This document shows positions 43,574-52,123 of a stretch of DNA of 64,000 nucleotides, one piece after another (within the stretch, counting starts at the first letter, position 1; each line of letters opens with the position of its first letter). Source of the DNA: Sphingobium sp. (GTDB lineage Bacteria; Pseudomonadota; Alphaproteobacteria; Sphingomonadales; Sphingomonadaceae); contig CP136575.1 of the NCBI GenBank assembly GCA_035196065.1, positions 277,001 to 341,000 on the forward strand, written 5' to 3'. The notes under the pieces were generated by a model. That model searched no databases. It was not told the origin of the DNA and saw nothing but the letters and a program-made list of their open reading frames with translations. The translations under genes and the position numbers were made by a program.

Positions 43574-44272
43574 TTAATTCTTGATAAGCTGTCTGAGAGT
43601 GGAAAATTCATGGCCGTCAATCTTCTTGCCATTGACGAACAAGGTTGGCGTGGCGTTGATCTTCAGAACATCAATCGCCTCATCTGTCATCGCTATAATC
43701 GCATTGAAAGACGGGCGGTTGGAAAGACAGGCCTTTGCCTGAACCGGGGTAATACCCCTTTGGGCCATGATCTTGTCGAGGCCCAGTTCGCCATAGGCGG
43801 CCTGCATGAAGGCGATGGTGTTCTGTGCATCAAGCAGGGCAATGGTCGGCTTGGAAAGCTTGCGCCCGTCTGCCCATTGCGCCTGCGTTGCCATCAGCAA
43901 TTTGTGATTGCCGAAAAAGCGGCCCTTGCCCCCGCAACGCGCCAGCATGGCTGCCGTCAGGTCCAGCGGGTCGCGCACCAGATTGCGTATCTCGAAACTG
44001 GAATTGCCAGTCGCAACCAGTTGCGCCTTTACCAGTGGCGCATCCTTTTCCTCAAATTCTGCGCAATGGCCGCAGGTATAGCTTGCATATTCGACAATCT
44101 TGTTCGCTGCCGCCGGGTTGCCGACAATATGCCCGCCCTTTGAAGACAGTGAAAATGTGAGTTGCCAGTTGGGCTTGGCCTGCGCAGCGATCTGCGCCGC
44201 CCCTGCAAGGGTAGCGATGGCACCTGCGAGCAAAAGGATCTTGCGGGAAAGAAAGGAGGGTTTGCGGCTCAT
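43574..44272 (-). CDS. DsbA-family thiol-disulfide protein
   Basis: 232 aa with the start at ATG 44272 (AGGCAG upstream); an alternative start at 44305 would add 11 residues. It has a non-lipidated signal peptide (LLLAGAIATLAGAAQIAAQA), the active site CGHC (Cys67, Cys70), cis-Pro loop NATPTLFVNGKK, and the same helical insertion as its neighbour, including TAAMLARCGG. The two genes look like a tandem duplication. Exported oxidoreductase; which of the pair is the main DsbA cannot be told. Confidence 0.88.
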   Translation of the reverse strand: MSRKPSFLSRKILLLAGAIATLAGAAQIAAQAKPNWQLTFSLSSKGGHIVGNPAAANKIVEYASYTCGHCAEFEEKDAPLVKAQLVATGNSSFEIRNLVRDPLDLTAAMLARCGGKGRFFGNHKLLMATQAQWADGRKLSKPTIALLDAQNTIAFMQAAYGELGLDKIMAQRGITPVQAKACLSNRPSFNAIIAMTDEAIDVLKINATPTLFVNGKKIDGHEFSTLRQLIKN

Positions 44273-44305
44273 ATCTGCCTCTGAATTAGACCGCTGCATC
44301 TGCAT

Positions 44306-44842
44306 TCACTCATCACTTTTGGCAAGGCTTTTCGCCAGATTCTGCAGCACGGCTTGCAATTCGGGGTCGGCAATTTCACGCAAGGAATCCCCCAGTTCCG
44401 CCGCCGGAGCGCGCAGCACCGGCGCGGCAGTAACGCGCGGCTTGGCATCATCCTTTTGCACCAACCCCTGACGCATCTTTACCTTTACCACCGCCTCATA
44501 TCCGAAAAAGCGGTTCACCCGTTCGATGATTTCGGGAATGACATGCTGCAACATCGGCGCATGGCCGCTTTCGACCACCAGTTCCAAGGTGCCACCGGCC
44601 TTTTGGCCGACAGGAAAACGGATCATCTCGGGCGCTGAAACCGATGCATAGCGCGGCCCCACAATTTCGTCCCAACGGCTGACGATCGAGCTTTGCACAA
44701 AACCGAAGCGGCGAAAGGCCGCCCGGCCGATATCGGGAACCAAGTCCGATATGCTGCGCGCCTCCCCGCCGCGCGGCCGCTCGAACGGCGCCGGCTTCGC
44801 TTTCGCCTTTTTGGGAGGCGCGGATGGCTTGCCTTCCTGCAT
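44306..44842 (-). CDS. DciA-like protein (DUF721)
   Basis: 178 aa with the start at ATG 44842; longer frames overlap the divergent mutY gene. The DUF721 domain spans about residues 35-110: VQSSIVSRWDEIVGPRYASV and LELVVESGHAPMLQHVIPEI. Basic N-terminus and disordered C-terminus are as in DciA, the ancestral loader/operator of the replicative helicase DnaB. It is the first gene of a probable DciA-DsbA-DsbA-smc series on this strand. Confidence 0.82.
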   Translation of the reverse strand: MQEGKPSAPPKKAKAKPAPFERPRGGEARSISDLVPDIGRAAFRRFGFVQSSIVSRWDEIVGPRYASVSAPEMIRFPVGQKAGGTLELVVESGHAPMLQHVIPEIIERVNRFFGYEAVVKVKMRQGLVQKDDAKPRVTAAPVLRAPAAELGDSLREIADPELQAVLQNLAKSLAKSDE

Positions 44843-44863
44843 CAGGAGCCTATCGCATTTTGC

Positions 44864-45961
44864 ATGGTCGCCGTCCAACCCTCGCAACAATATTCTGGGG
44901 ATATCGCCGCCGCGCTGCTCGCGCATTATGACGTGCACGCCCGGACTTTGCCCTGGCGCGCCATGCCGGGTGCACCCGCCCCCGATCCCTACAGGGTCTG
45001 GCTTTCCGAAGTGATGCTGCAACAGACGACAGTCGCGGCCGTTATCCCCTATTTCCAGGCCTTCACATCACGCTGGCCGGGTTTTGCCGCCTTGGCGTCA
45101 GCCGAAGATGCCGACGTCATGGCGGCCTGGGCTGGGCTGGGCTATTACAGCCGTGCGCGCAACCTGCTGAAATGCGCACGAACGGTTGCTGCAGATCATG
45201 GCGGGCAATTACCGCCATCTGCCGCTGCGCTGGCCCTGCTACCCGGCATCGGCCCCTATACCGCCGCCGCGATCGCCGCGATCGCATTTGGCGAGCGGGC
45301 CATTGTCGTTGACGCCAATGTCGAGCGGGTAGCGTCACGGCTGTTCGCGATCACAACACCCCTGCCTGCTGCAAAGCCTGCCATACGCGATGCAGTCGAT
45401 GGGATTACCCCTGCCGACCGGCCGGGCGATTTCGCGCAGGCGATGATGGATTTGGGCGCGGGCATCTGTTCACCGCGCGCGCCGCAATGCCTGATCTGCC
45501 CGCTATCGGCACATTGCATGGCGCGCGCGCAGGGCATTGCAGAGGAACTGCCACGCAAGGCCCCGAAAAAGGCCAAGCCCGAACGGCGTGGGACGGCTTA
45601 TTGGATTGAGCGACAGGGTATCGAAGGTCGCGAAATATGGCTGGTGCGAAGGCCACCCCACGGCATGCTGGGCGGGATGCGCGCGCTGCCTGATGATCGG
45701 TGGAGTGCGCGCGCCGATGGCGACTCGCAGCCGCCTTTTACCGCACGTTGGTCATTAGCGCCCGGCAGCGTCGTCCATGTCTTTACCCATTTCCGGCTGA
45801 CCCTATCCATTGCCGTTACGGCATCGCCTGTTGCACCCGACATAGTGGACGACGGCGAATGGTGGCCTGTAAATTCATTGGACAGCGCCGGTTTGCCCAC
45901 CTTATTCAGCAAGGCAAGCAGCCTTGCCGCAAGAGCAACGCAGACGATTATTGAGGAGTGA
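44864..45961 (+). CDS. mutY: A/G-specific adenine DNA glycosylase
   Basis: Removes adenine mispaired with 8-oxoguanine. 365 aa from ATG 44864, 21 bases from the divergent DciA-like gene. SEVMLQQTTV contains the catalytic Glu; LPGIGPYTAAAIAAIAF is the helix-hairpin-helix with the conserved Asp further on (VVDANVERV). The iron-sulfur loop is CSPRAPQCLICPLSAHC with C-X6-C-X2-C-X5-C spacing. The C-terminal MutT-like domain recognises 8-oxoG. First gene of an apparent four-gene operon. Confidence 0.96.
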   Translation: MVAVQPSQQYSGDIAAALLAHYDVHARTLPWRAMPGAPAPDPYRVWLSEVMLQQTTVAAVIPYFQAFTSRWPGFAALASAEDADVMAAWAGLGYYSRARNLLKCARTVAADHGGQLPPSAAALALLPGIGPYTAAAIAAIAFGERAIVVDANVERVASRLFAITTPLPAAKPAIRDAVDGITPADRPGDFAQAMMDLGAGICSPRAPQCLICPLSAHCMARAQGIAEELPRKAPKKAKPERRGTAYWIERQGIEGREIWLVRRPPHGMLGGMRALPDDRWSARADGDSQPPFTARWSLAPGSVVHVFTHFRLTLSIAVTASPVAPDIVDDGEWWPVNSLDSAGLPTLFSKASSLAARATQTIIEE

Positions 45962-45963
45962 TC

Positions 45964-47247
45964 ATGCCGCAGACCCCGAACGATCTATTGATTCCCAGCC
46001 GCCGTGCCTTCCTGTCGATGGCCGGAATGGGCGCGGCTGCCGCTATGCTGCCAACGCCGGCATGGAGCTTTGCCGCGCAGCAATTTCCGACCTTGCGCAG
46101 CCAGATCGATGCCTATGTCGCCAGCAAGAAGGCCGCAGGGGTTGTCGCAGCCATTGGTCGCGGCTTGGCCGCACCCGAGGTCATCAAGGCAGGAACCCTC
46201 GCCATTGGTGATACGACACCGGTTGATCTGGACACGCTGTTCCGTGTCTATTCGATGACAAAGCCCGTCACCGGCATGGCCGCGATGCTGCTGATCGGTG
46301 AGGGCAAGATGGCTCTGGATCAGCCGATTTCGGATTTCCTGCCGGAATATAAGGAAATGCGCGTTCTTATCGATCCTGCCAAAAGTCTGGATTCGGTACC
46401 GGCCAAAACACAGATCACAGTGCGCCATCTGCTGACGCATACCGCGGGCCTTGGCTATTCGATCATCACCAAGGGTCCGCTGCTCAAGGCCTATATGGCC
46501 AACGGCATCACACCGGGCCAGGTCAGCCGGATACCGATCCCCGGTTTCGAACCCGGCGCGCCGACGCCCGACCTCAAAACCTTTGCCGAGCGGCTGGCCA
46601 CATTGCCGCTGATCGCAGAGCCGGGAACGAAATGGAGCTATTCGATCAGCCTCGATCTGCTTGGCCGGGTGATCGAAGTGGCCAGCGGAATGGAATTTGA
46701 CGCCTTCCTGAAGGCCCGCCTGTTCGATCCGCTGAAGATGACCAGCAGCTATTTCCAGGTACCGCAAAGCGAGGTGAAGCGGTTGACCACCAATTATGCG
46801 GTGTTCGGCGGCGCGCTAATCCCGATCGATCCGGCCGCGTCCAGCATCTATCTCGACAAGCCCGCCTTTGCCTTTGGCGGTGCAGGCCTTGTCTGCTCTA
46901 CCCGCGATTATGACCGCTTCCTCGCCATGCTTCTTGGCGGCGGCGAACTGGACGGCGTGCGCGTGATTGCGCCCGAAGCGGTCGCGCTGGGCATGACCGA
47001 TCTTCTGCCTGCAGGCGTCAGCACCGATGGCACCTTTGCCGCCGGTGCAGGCTTTGGCGCGGGCGGCCGTGTCGGCAAGGGCGAGACCGAGGGTGTGTTC
47101 GGTTGGGGCGGAGCAGCGGGCACGATTGCCTTTGTCGATAACCGCCGCAAGGTGCGCGCAACCGGCATGGTGCAATATATGCCGAGCAACGCCTATGGCT
47201 TCCACGAAGATTTCGGCAAATGGGTCGTTGCGGATCTGCAGGGCTAA
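45964..47247 (+). CDS. Serine hydrolase of the beta-lactamase/esterase superfamily (class C-like)
   Basis: 427 aa. The signal contains SRRAFLSMAGMGAAAAML, a twin-arginine-like leader, so the enzyme is likely exported folded. The nucleophile motif is SMTK (Ser97, Lys100), the Tyr motif is WSYSISLDLLG, and the third box is probably near FGWGGAAGT. Such proteins are usually esterases or D-amino-acid peptidases rather than true beta-lactamases. ATG 45964 is chosen (GAGGAG upstream); GTG 45958 also overlaps the mutY stop. It is cotranscribed with mutY and nudC. Confidence 0.85.
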   Translation: MPQTPNDLLIPSRRAFLSMAGMGAAAAMLPTPAWSFAAQQFPTLRSQIDAYVASKKAAGVVAAIGRGLAAPEVIKAGTLAIGDTTPVDLDTLFRVYSMTKPVTGMAAMLLIGEGKMALDQPISDFLPEYKEMRVLIDPAKSLDSVPAKTQITVRHLLTHTAGLGYSIITKGPLLKAYMANGITPGQVSRIPIPGFEPGAPTPDLKTFAERLATLPLIAEPGTKWSYSISLDLLGRVIEVASGMEFDAFLKARLFDPLKMTSSYFQVPQSEVKRLTTNYAVFGGALIPIDPAASSIYLDKPAFAFGGAGLVCSTRDYDRFLAMLLGGGELDGVRVIAPEAVALGMTDLLPAGVSTDGTFAAGAGFGAGGRVGKGETEGVFGWGGAAGTIAFVDNRRKVRATGMVQYMPSNAYGFHEDFGKWVVADLQG

Positions 47248-47256
47248 GGACGGCAA

Positions 47257-48135
47257 ATGAACCCAGGCTTCACAGGCTCACCCCTCGACCGCGCCGACCG
47301 GCTGCGCAACGATCTGGAAGGCTATAACGCCGCGCTGAATGATTGGCGCGCGCGGGTGCTCGGGCTCGACGGGCTTGATCCGGTGGTGGCAAGCGAGGGC
47401 GGCCTGAAATGGCATTCGATCGCCGAGGTCGATGTCTCGGTCGAACTGATCCTTCTGGGCCTTGCCGATGGCAAGCCGCATTTCGTGCCTTTGGTCGAAG
47501 GGGCGGGCGGCCCAGGCACAGGCGGGCCGCGTTCGCCTGCGGTCTGGCGCGCGCTGTCGATATTGCCGGCAGAGGACGCGGCGATCTATGGCACCGCGCG
47601 CAGCCTGATCGACTGGCACAACAGCCACCGTTATTGCGGCCGTTGCGGCGGAACGACCAAGGTGTTTCGTGCCGGCTGGGGGCGGCAATGCACGGCGTGC
47701 GAGGCGCAGCATTTCCCCCGCACCGACCCTGTGGTGATCATGATCGCCGAACATGAAGGCAAGGCATTGCTCGGGCGGCAGGCGGCCTGGCCACAAGGCA
47801 ATTATTCGGCGCTGGCAGGCTTTCTGGAACCGGGCGAAAGCATCGAGGAAGCGGTTCGGCGCGAGATATTGGAAGAAGCGGGCGTTGCCTGCGGTGCCGT
47901 GCGCTATGTCACCAGCCAGCCTTGGCCGTTCGGCGGATCGCAACTGATGATGGCCTGCACCGCAGACGCGCTTGGCACCGATCTGGTCATCGACCATACC
48001 GAATTGGAAGACGCGCTCTGGGCGAGCAAGGAAGAGGTTCGCGCGGCGCTGAATGGCGATGATGGCCGCCGTTTCAACGCACCGCCGCCCTTTGCCATCG
48101 CCCATACGCTGATGCGCCACTGGGCCGAGGATTGA
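47257..48135 (+). CDS. nudC: NAD+ diphosphatase / NAD-cap hydrolase
   Basis: 292-aa Nudix enzyme cleaving NAD(H), and in E. coli removing NAD caps from RNA. The zinc ribbon is CGRCGGTTK ... CTACEAQHFPRTDP. The Nudix box is GFLEPGESIEEAVRREILEE followed by AG. The SQPWPFGGSQLMM motif downstream is the NudC-specific SQPWPFPxS signature with Gly replacing Pro. It begins 9 bases after the serine hydrolase gene and is 1 base from the next gene. Confidence 0.94.
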   Translation: MNPGFTGSPLDRADRLRNDLEGYNAALNDWRARVLGLDGLDPVVASEGGLKWHSIAEVDVSVELILLGLADGKPHFVPLVEGAGGPGTGGPRSPAVWRALSILPAEDAAIYGTARSLIDWHNSHRYCGRCGGTTKVFRAGWGRQCTACEAQHFPRTDPVVIMIAEHEGKALLGRQAAWPQGNYSALAGFLEPGESIEEAVRREILEEAGVACGAVRYVTSQPWPFGGSQLMMACTADALGTDLVIDHTELEDALWASKEEVRAALNGDDGRRFNAPPPFAIAHTLMRHWAED

Positions 48136-48136
48136 G

Positions 48137-48805
48137 ATGAGCACCCAACCGCTCCGCATCGACATTGTCTCGGACGTTGTCTGCCCATGGTGCATCATCG
48201 GCTACAAGCAGGTTGAAAGGGCGCTGACCCTGTTGCCCGAACCGGTCGAGGCCGAGTTTCACTGGCATCCGTTCGAACTCAACCCCGACATGCCGGCAGA
48301 GGGGGAGGATGCCGCAGCCCATATTGCGCGCAAATATGGCCGCAGCCCCGAAGAGGGCAAAGCGGTACGCGACCGGATCCGCACCACCGCCGCCGAGCTT
48401 GGTTTCAGCTTTGGTGAAAATGGCGCGCGGCGGCTCTGCAATACATTTGACGCGCATAAATTGCTGACGCGGGCGGGCACCGAAAAGGGGTGGCATGCGC
48501 AGACGCAGCTCAAACTCGCCCTGTTTTCCGCTTATTTCCAGCAGGGCAAGGATGTCAGCGACCGGGCAGTGCTGCTCGACATTGCCGAGGCGACCGGGCT
48601 TGACCGCGCAGAGTGCGCGCAATGGCTGGACGATGACGCGCTGGCAAAGGAAGTGCGCGGCGAGCAAAGCTATTGGATCGGCGAAAATGTCAGCGGCGTG
48701 CCCGCCATCATCTTTGACGGCAAATATATGGTCCCCGGCGCGCAGAGCGCAGAAACCTTTGCGCAGGTGATCGGCAAGGTGCTGGCAAAACGGGAAGCCG
48801 CCTAA
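48137..48805 (+). CDS. DsbA-family oxidoreductase, FrnE-like
   Basis: 222-aa cytoplasmic thioredoxin-fold protein of the FrnE/2-hydroxychromene isomerase-like group. The active site CPWC is at residues 16-19 (SDVVCPWCIIGYKQVE), with the cis-Pro loop SGVPAIIFDGKY. No signal peptide. It ends the mutY operon, which joins DNA oxidation repair with redox enzymes. Its stop shares four bases with the convergent small regulator gene. Confidence 0.9.
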   Translation: MSTQPLRIDIVSDVVCPWCIIGYKQVERALTLLPEPVEAEFHWHPFELNPDMPAEGEDAAAHIARKYGRSPEEGKAVRDRIRTTAAELGFSFGENGARRLCNTFDAHKLLTRAGTEKGWHAQTQLKLALFSAYFQQGKDVSDRAVLLDIAEATGLDRAECAQWLDDDALAKEVRGEQSYWIGENVSGVPAIIFDGKYMVPGAQSAETFAQVIGKVLAKREAA

Positions 48806-49090
48806 GCCGCAACCTGCACGCCATATTTGCGCATCTTCTCAATCAAGGTAGTGCGCTTCAGCGTCAACAGCCGCGCCGCATCAGAAACAATGCCATCGGC
48901 CAGTTCGAGCGCCATGGTGATGCGATCACATTCGATCGCCTCTATTTCCTGACGCAGGTCGATCGGCCGGTCTTTACTGGGTGCAGGCGACGCAGGAACA
49001 AGGGACAAGGGACAAGGGCTGCACGGCAGGGCGCGCATCTGCCAGATCAAGAAAGCTGCGCTGGGAAAATTGCGATTCCGCCTCGAACAA
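48802..49090 (-). pseudogene. Small Fis-type helix-turn-helix regulator, apparently frameshifted by a 7-bp tandem repeat
   Basis: The C-terminal 50 residues (IDLRQEIEAIECDRITMALE, then SDAARLLTLKRTTLIEKMRKYG) are a Fis/NtrC-type DNA-binding helix-turn-helix. Upstream, three tandem copies of TTGTCCC (minus strand; 48998-49018, last copy imperfect at the far side) break the frame. With one copy fewer, the frame joins to a TTG at 49088-49090 with GAGG ten bases upstream and gives a 93-residue protein opening FEAESQFSQRSFLDLADARP. As sequenced, only a frame starting near 49036 or 49134 reaches the domain, through a low-quality N-terminus. So it is either broken, phase-variable, or a short form. 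Confidence 0.6.
48998..49018. repeat. Three tandem 7-bp repeats (ACAAGGG)
   Basis: ACAAGGG occurs three times without gaps at 48998-49004, 49005-49011 and 49012-49018. Since 7 is not a multiple of 3, gain or loss of a copy shifts the reading frame of the Fis-type gene that contains it. Confidence 0.9.
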
Positions 49091-49191
49091 GCACTGTAAC
49101 CCTCAGTCAGCGCCGATAACGGCATGTTAACCATCTGCAGGCATAGTCGAATCTGACTGCAACAGGTGCGCTCCTAGAACGGGACCGGGTT

Positions 49192-50547
49192 ATGGATAAT
49201 TTACGCGGATTTGGACCATCAGGCGAAAATCAGCATGATGGCGGGCTATATGATGCGCCTGCCTATGCCAGCTTCGAGGAGCAGGAAGATGCTGCGATCG
49301 AGGCCCCGCCGGTCGTTTCTGGCGACGAGCGACGGATGCAGGTGCGCGCCTATAATTTCTGGACGGCCCAGCTGGGCGAAGGCAATTACCCCAATATAGA
49401 AGAACTCGACCCCGGGAGTGTCGACGATTTCCGGGACTTTTCGGTCCTTCTCGATTTCACATCGGGCATCGAAAACCCGTCAATCCAGTTTCTAGGCGCG
49501 GCACTGCGCCGCGAATGCGGACTGGCCGACGATATTGGCTATCTCGATCAGGTACCGTCCCGTTCGCTGCTATCCCGGATCACAGACCATTATCTGCAGA
49601 TCATCGCCAATCGCGCACCCATCGGGTTCGAGGCCGAATTCGTCAACGATCGCGGCGTCAACATCATGTATCGCGGTATCTTGCTGCCTTATTCGTCCGA
49701 CGATGACACGATCGATTTCATCTATGGCGTGATCAATTGGAAAGAGGGCGCGCCCGCAGAAATCGTCAAACCGCTGCAAGCAGAGGTTGAAGCAGCGCTT
49801 GCCGCCATGCCGGTGCGCACGACCAATGTGCCGATATGGGCAGATGGCCCCGCTGCTTCGGATTTCGAGGCGGAAGATCAGGCCGGCGAACTTATGCTCA
49901 ATTCCCATTTTGCGGCCGCCGTAATCGCGACCGATGAAAAAGAGCCGGACGAGGATTCGGGCCTTGCCGATTGGCTACAAATAGCCCGCAAAAGTGCAGT
50001 AGTCGCGCGCGAACAAGATCTGCGCAGCCGGGATACACTGTATCGCGCCATCGGCCGGGCCTATGATTTCTCGCTCGCCGTCGAACGCTTCCCCGAGGAA
50101 TATGCCGCTTTGCTGGCCGACAACCACATAAGCGTGCAGGAACGCGCGCCGATGACACCGATTGTGAAGCTGATATTCGGCAGCGGCTATGACAAGACCC
50201 GCTTGACCGAATTTGCCGCGGCGCTCGATTATGCTCATCGCAACATTGTACCCTGCGGCGGCCTTGCCGATCTGCTCACCCTGCATGACGGCGGCCTCAA
50301 GGGCATTGTCCAAGCCGAGCGACGTGCCCGCAAGGTCGCTAGGGGAGAGCATGTGGCCCCCGCCACGCTTGACCCACGCCCGCGCCTGCGCGCTGCACGC
50401 GCCCGCAGCCTCTCCGAATTCGCACATGGCAATGACGAATTCGTCGTTCTGGTTGCCCGCCGCGATGGCGATGGCGAAGTTGTGATTGTTGGCGCGGTTG
50501 AGGATAGCGGGCTGACCGACAAGGTGCTCGCCAAGACTGTCGTCTAA
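49192..50547 (+). CDS. PAS-domain protein (PAS_5/DUF1457-like)
   Basis: 451 aa, cytoplasmic. Residues about 50-185 (RMQVRAYNFWTAQLGEGNYP, VLLDFTSGIENPSIQFLGAA, EAEFVNDRGVNIMYRGILLP) follow the PAS_5 pattern found alone in alphaproteobacteria. The C-terminal half is helical and Ala/Arg-rich, with no kinase, GGDEF or other output domain that I recognise. It could be a sensor or adaptor. It diverges from the small Fis-type gene, and their closeness suggests a functional pair, which is inference. Confidence 0.75.
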   Translation: MDNLRGFGPSGENQHDGGLYDAPAYASFEEQEDAAIEAPPVVSGDERRMQVRAYNFWTAQLGEGNYPNIEELDPGSVDDFRDFSVLLDFTSGIENPSIQFLGAALRRECGLADDIGYLDQVPSRSLLSRITDHYLQIIANRAPIGFEAEFVNDRGVNIMYRGILLPYSSDDDTIDFIYGVINWKEGAPAEIVKPLQAEVEAALAAMPVRTTNVPIWADGPAASDFEAEDQAGELMLNSHFAAAVIATDEKEPDEDSGLADWLQIARKSAVVAREQDLRSRDTLYRAIGRAYDFSLAVERFPEEYAALLADNHISVQERAPMTPIVKLIFGSGYDKTRLTEFAAALDYAHRNIVPCGGLADLLTLHDGGLKGIVQAERRARKVARGEHVAPATLDPRPRLRAARARSLSEFAHGNDEFVVLVARRDGDGEVVIVGAVEDSGLTDKVLAKTVV

Positions 50548-51281
50548 AGCGACAAACCCCCATCGACCACCAGCGTGTGGCCGGTGACATAACTTGCAAG
50601 TGGGGATGCCAGAAACAGCGCGGCCCCGGCCATGTCTTCGGGCGTTCCCATGCGCGCTTGCGGAATGTTGGCCAGCGCGGCCGCGCGCCGTTCAGGATGG
50701 TCGGTCGTCACCTTGGTCAATTTGGTTTCAACCAATCCAGGCGCCAGGCCATTGACCCGTATGCCGTCACGCGCCCAGGCCTGACCCAATGTTTTTGTGA
50801 GGCTGATCGCGCCCGCCTTTGACGCGGCATAGGCCGGGTTGCCGACATTCGCTTTCAAGCCGGAAATCGAACTGACGATGATCAGGCTGCCACGCGATGC
50901 CGCAAGTTGCGCATAAAATTTGCGCGCACAGTGCATCAGACTGTCCAGATTAACCGCCATCACCTTGTCCCATCCAGGACGTTCAAACTCGCCGCGACGA
51001 TAAACAACCGTCCCCTGACACAGCACAAGCACATCCAATTCGCCAAACGGCAGCGCCGCCTGTTCGATCGCGTCAGGTTCACCCACATCAACGCAGCTAT
51101 AGCCCAGGCCCGAAAGATCCGATCCCTCCGCAGCATCATAATCCGATGCCGAGGGACGAGTTCCCCAGACATGTACGTTGCCGCCACGCGCGCGAAATCC
51201 ATGCGCGATACCGTTACCGATACCGCTGGATCCGCCCACCACCAGAATATGCTTGCCCGAAAAATCGGTATCACCTTGCAT
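50544..51281 (-). CDS. SDR-family oxidoreductase
   Basis: 245-aa NAD(P)-dependent short-chain dehydrogenase. The cofactor motif is GGSSGIGNG (residues about 14-22), catalytic Ser in IIVSSISGL, and the YAASK Tyr-Lys pair; it ends with the usual GHTLVVDGGLSL. The start at ATG 51281 has GAGGGAGG upstream. It lies 26 bases behind the exosortase-associated hydrolase 1 on the same strand and is likely the last gene of that operon, though it is not a standard member of the set. Confidence 0.88.
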   Translation of the reverse strand: MQGDTDFSGKHILVVGGSSGIGNGIAHGFRARGGNVHVWGTRPSASDYDAAEGSDLSGLGYSCVDVGEPDAIEQAALPFGELDVLVLCQGTVVYRRGEFERPGWDKVMAVNLDSLMHCARKFYAQLAASRGSLIIVSSISGLKANVGNPAYAASKAGAISLTKTLGQAWARDGIRVNGLAPGLVETKLTKVTTDHPERRAAALANIPQARMGTPEDMAGAALFLASPLASYVTGHTLVVDGGLSL

Positions 51282-51307
51282 GCTGCTCCCTCCCTCTTGC
51301 GGGCGCA

Positions 51308-52123
51308 TCATGCCGGATCGGCGAGCACCTCCAGCAACTGGTCGCGCAACCATCCGGCCTCGTCAATGCCTGCAAAGCTGTGTGACGCCGAATCGATCCG
51401 GCGCAACACGACATTGCGGCGATAACGCACATCAGCAAAAGCATGGCCGAACCATGCCTCGGCAAAGGTGCAGGCGGTCATATCCTTGCTGGCTAGCAAG
51501 ATCTTTACAGGCACATCGCTGGCGCACAGGCTGTCGGCAATCCGCCCGGCCAATGCGGTTTGGTTGGCCGGTTGCACCGCCCGACGCAATCCGCGCCATA
51601 GTTTGGCAAGATTTATCCGCCCTGCGAACAGATCGATCAGGCTGCGCGGATCCCTTAATCGCGCCATATAACGCACGCGGATCGCGGTTGCAGGCGGAAC
51701 GCTCGCGCCATCAGAGGAATCATTTTCGATTACCCAAGGGTTTGCCAGCACCAGTAGATCAATTTCCCGACCATGGTGGTGCAGCGCCAATAGGCTGGCA
51801 GCGTCGCAATTGCCAAAGGCGACAACGCGCTTCAGATGCGGTTGCTGGATACGGAAGGCCAACAGCGCTGCTGCAAGGTCGGCAGCACCCCTTTCAAAGC
51901 CGCCATTTTCGCCTTCGCTCTCACCTATTCCGCGGCGATCATAACGAAAAACGGGATAGCCAGCTTTGGCGATCGCGTCTGAAAGACGTGCCTGCCCTGC
52001 ATGCGCTCCACTGCGGATTTCATTGCCGCCGCTCACGATCAAAAGACCGGTGTTACGCTCACCTGCATCAAGCGTTGCGGCACACCAATGGCCTTCGCAG
52101 TCAAAGCCGCTCAGCCGCCGCAT
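51308..52123 (-). CDS. Exosortase A system-associated hydrolase 1
   Basis: 271-aa alpha/beta hydrolase of the TIGR03100 type (hydr1_PEP). The opening GHWCAATLDAG and LLIVSGGNEIRSGAHAGQ, followed by FRYDRRGIGESEG, fit. The nucleophile-elbow position reads AFGNCDAAS, with Cys where Ser is usual, so thioester or acyl chemistry is possible. Asp and His (SASHSF) follow. It overlaps hydrolase 2 by 13 bases, so translation is coupled. The reaction is unknown. Confidence 0.82.
   Translation of the reverse strand: MRRLSGFDCEGHWCAATLDAGERNTGLLIVSGGNEIRSGAHAGQARLSDAIAKAGYPVFRYDRRGIGESEGENGGFERGAADLAAALLAFRIQQPHLKRVVAFGNCDAASLLALHHHGREIDLLVLANPWVIENDSSDGASVPPATAIRVRYMARLRDPRSLIDLFAGRINLAKLWRGLRRAVQPANQTALAGRIADSLCASDVPVKILLASKDMTACTFAEAWFGHAFADVRYRRNVVLRRIDSASHSFAGIDEAGWLRDQLLEVLADPA

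Noticed and set aside
45964-47247. Serine hydrolase called a true class C beta-lactamase
   Set aside because: SxxK is present, but the second and third motifs do not match AmpC clearly and the operon with mutY and nudC gives no antibiotic context; an esterase or peptidase is as likely.
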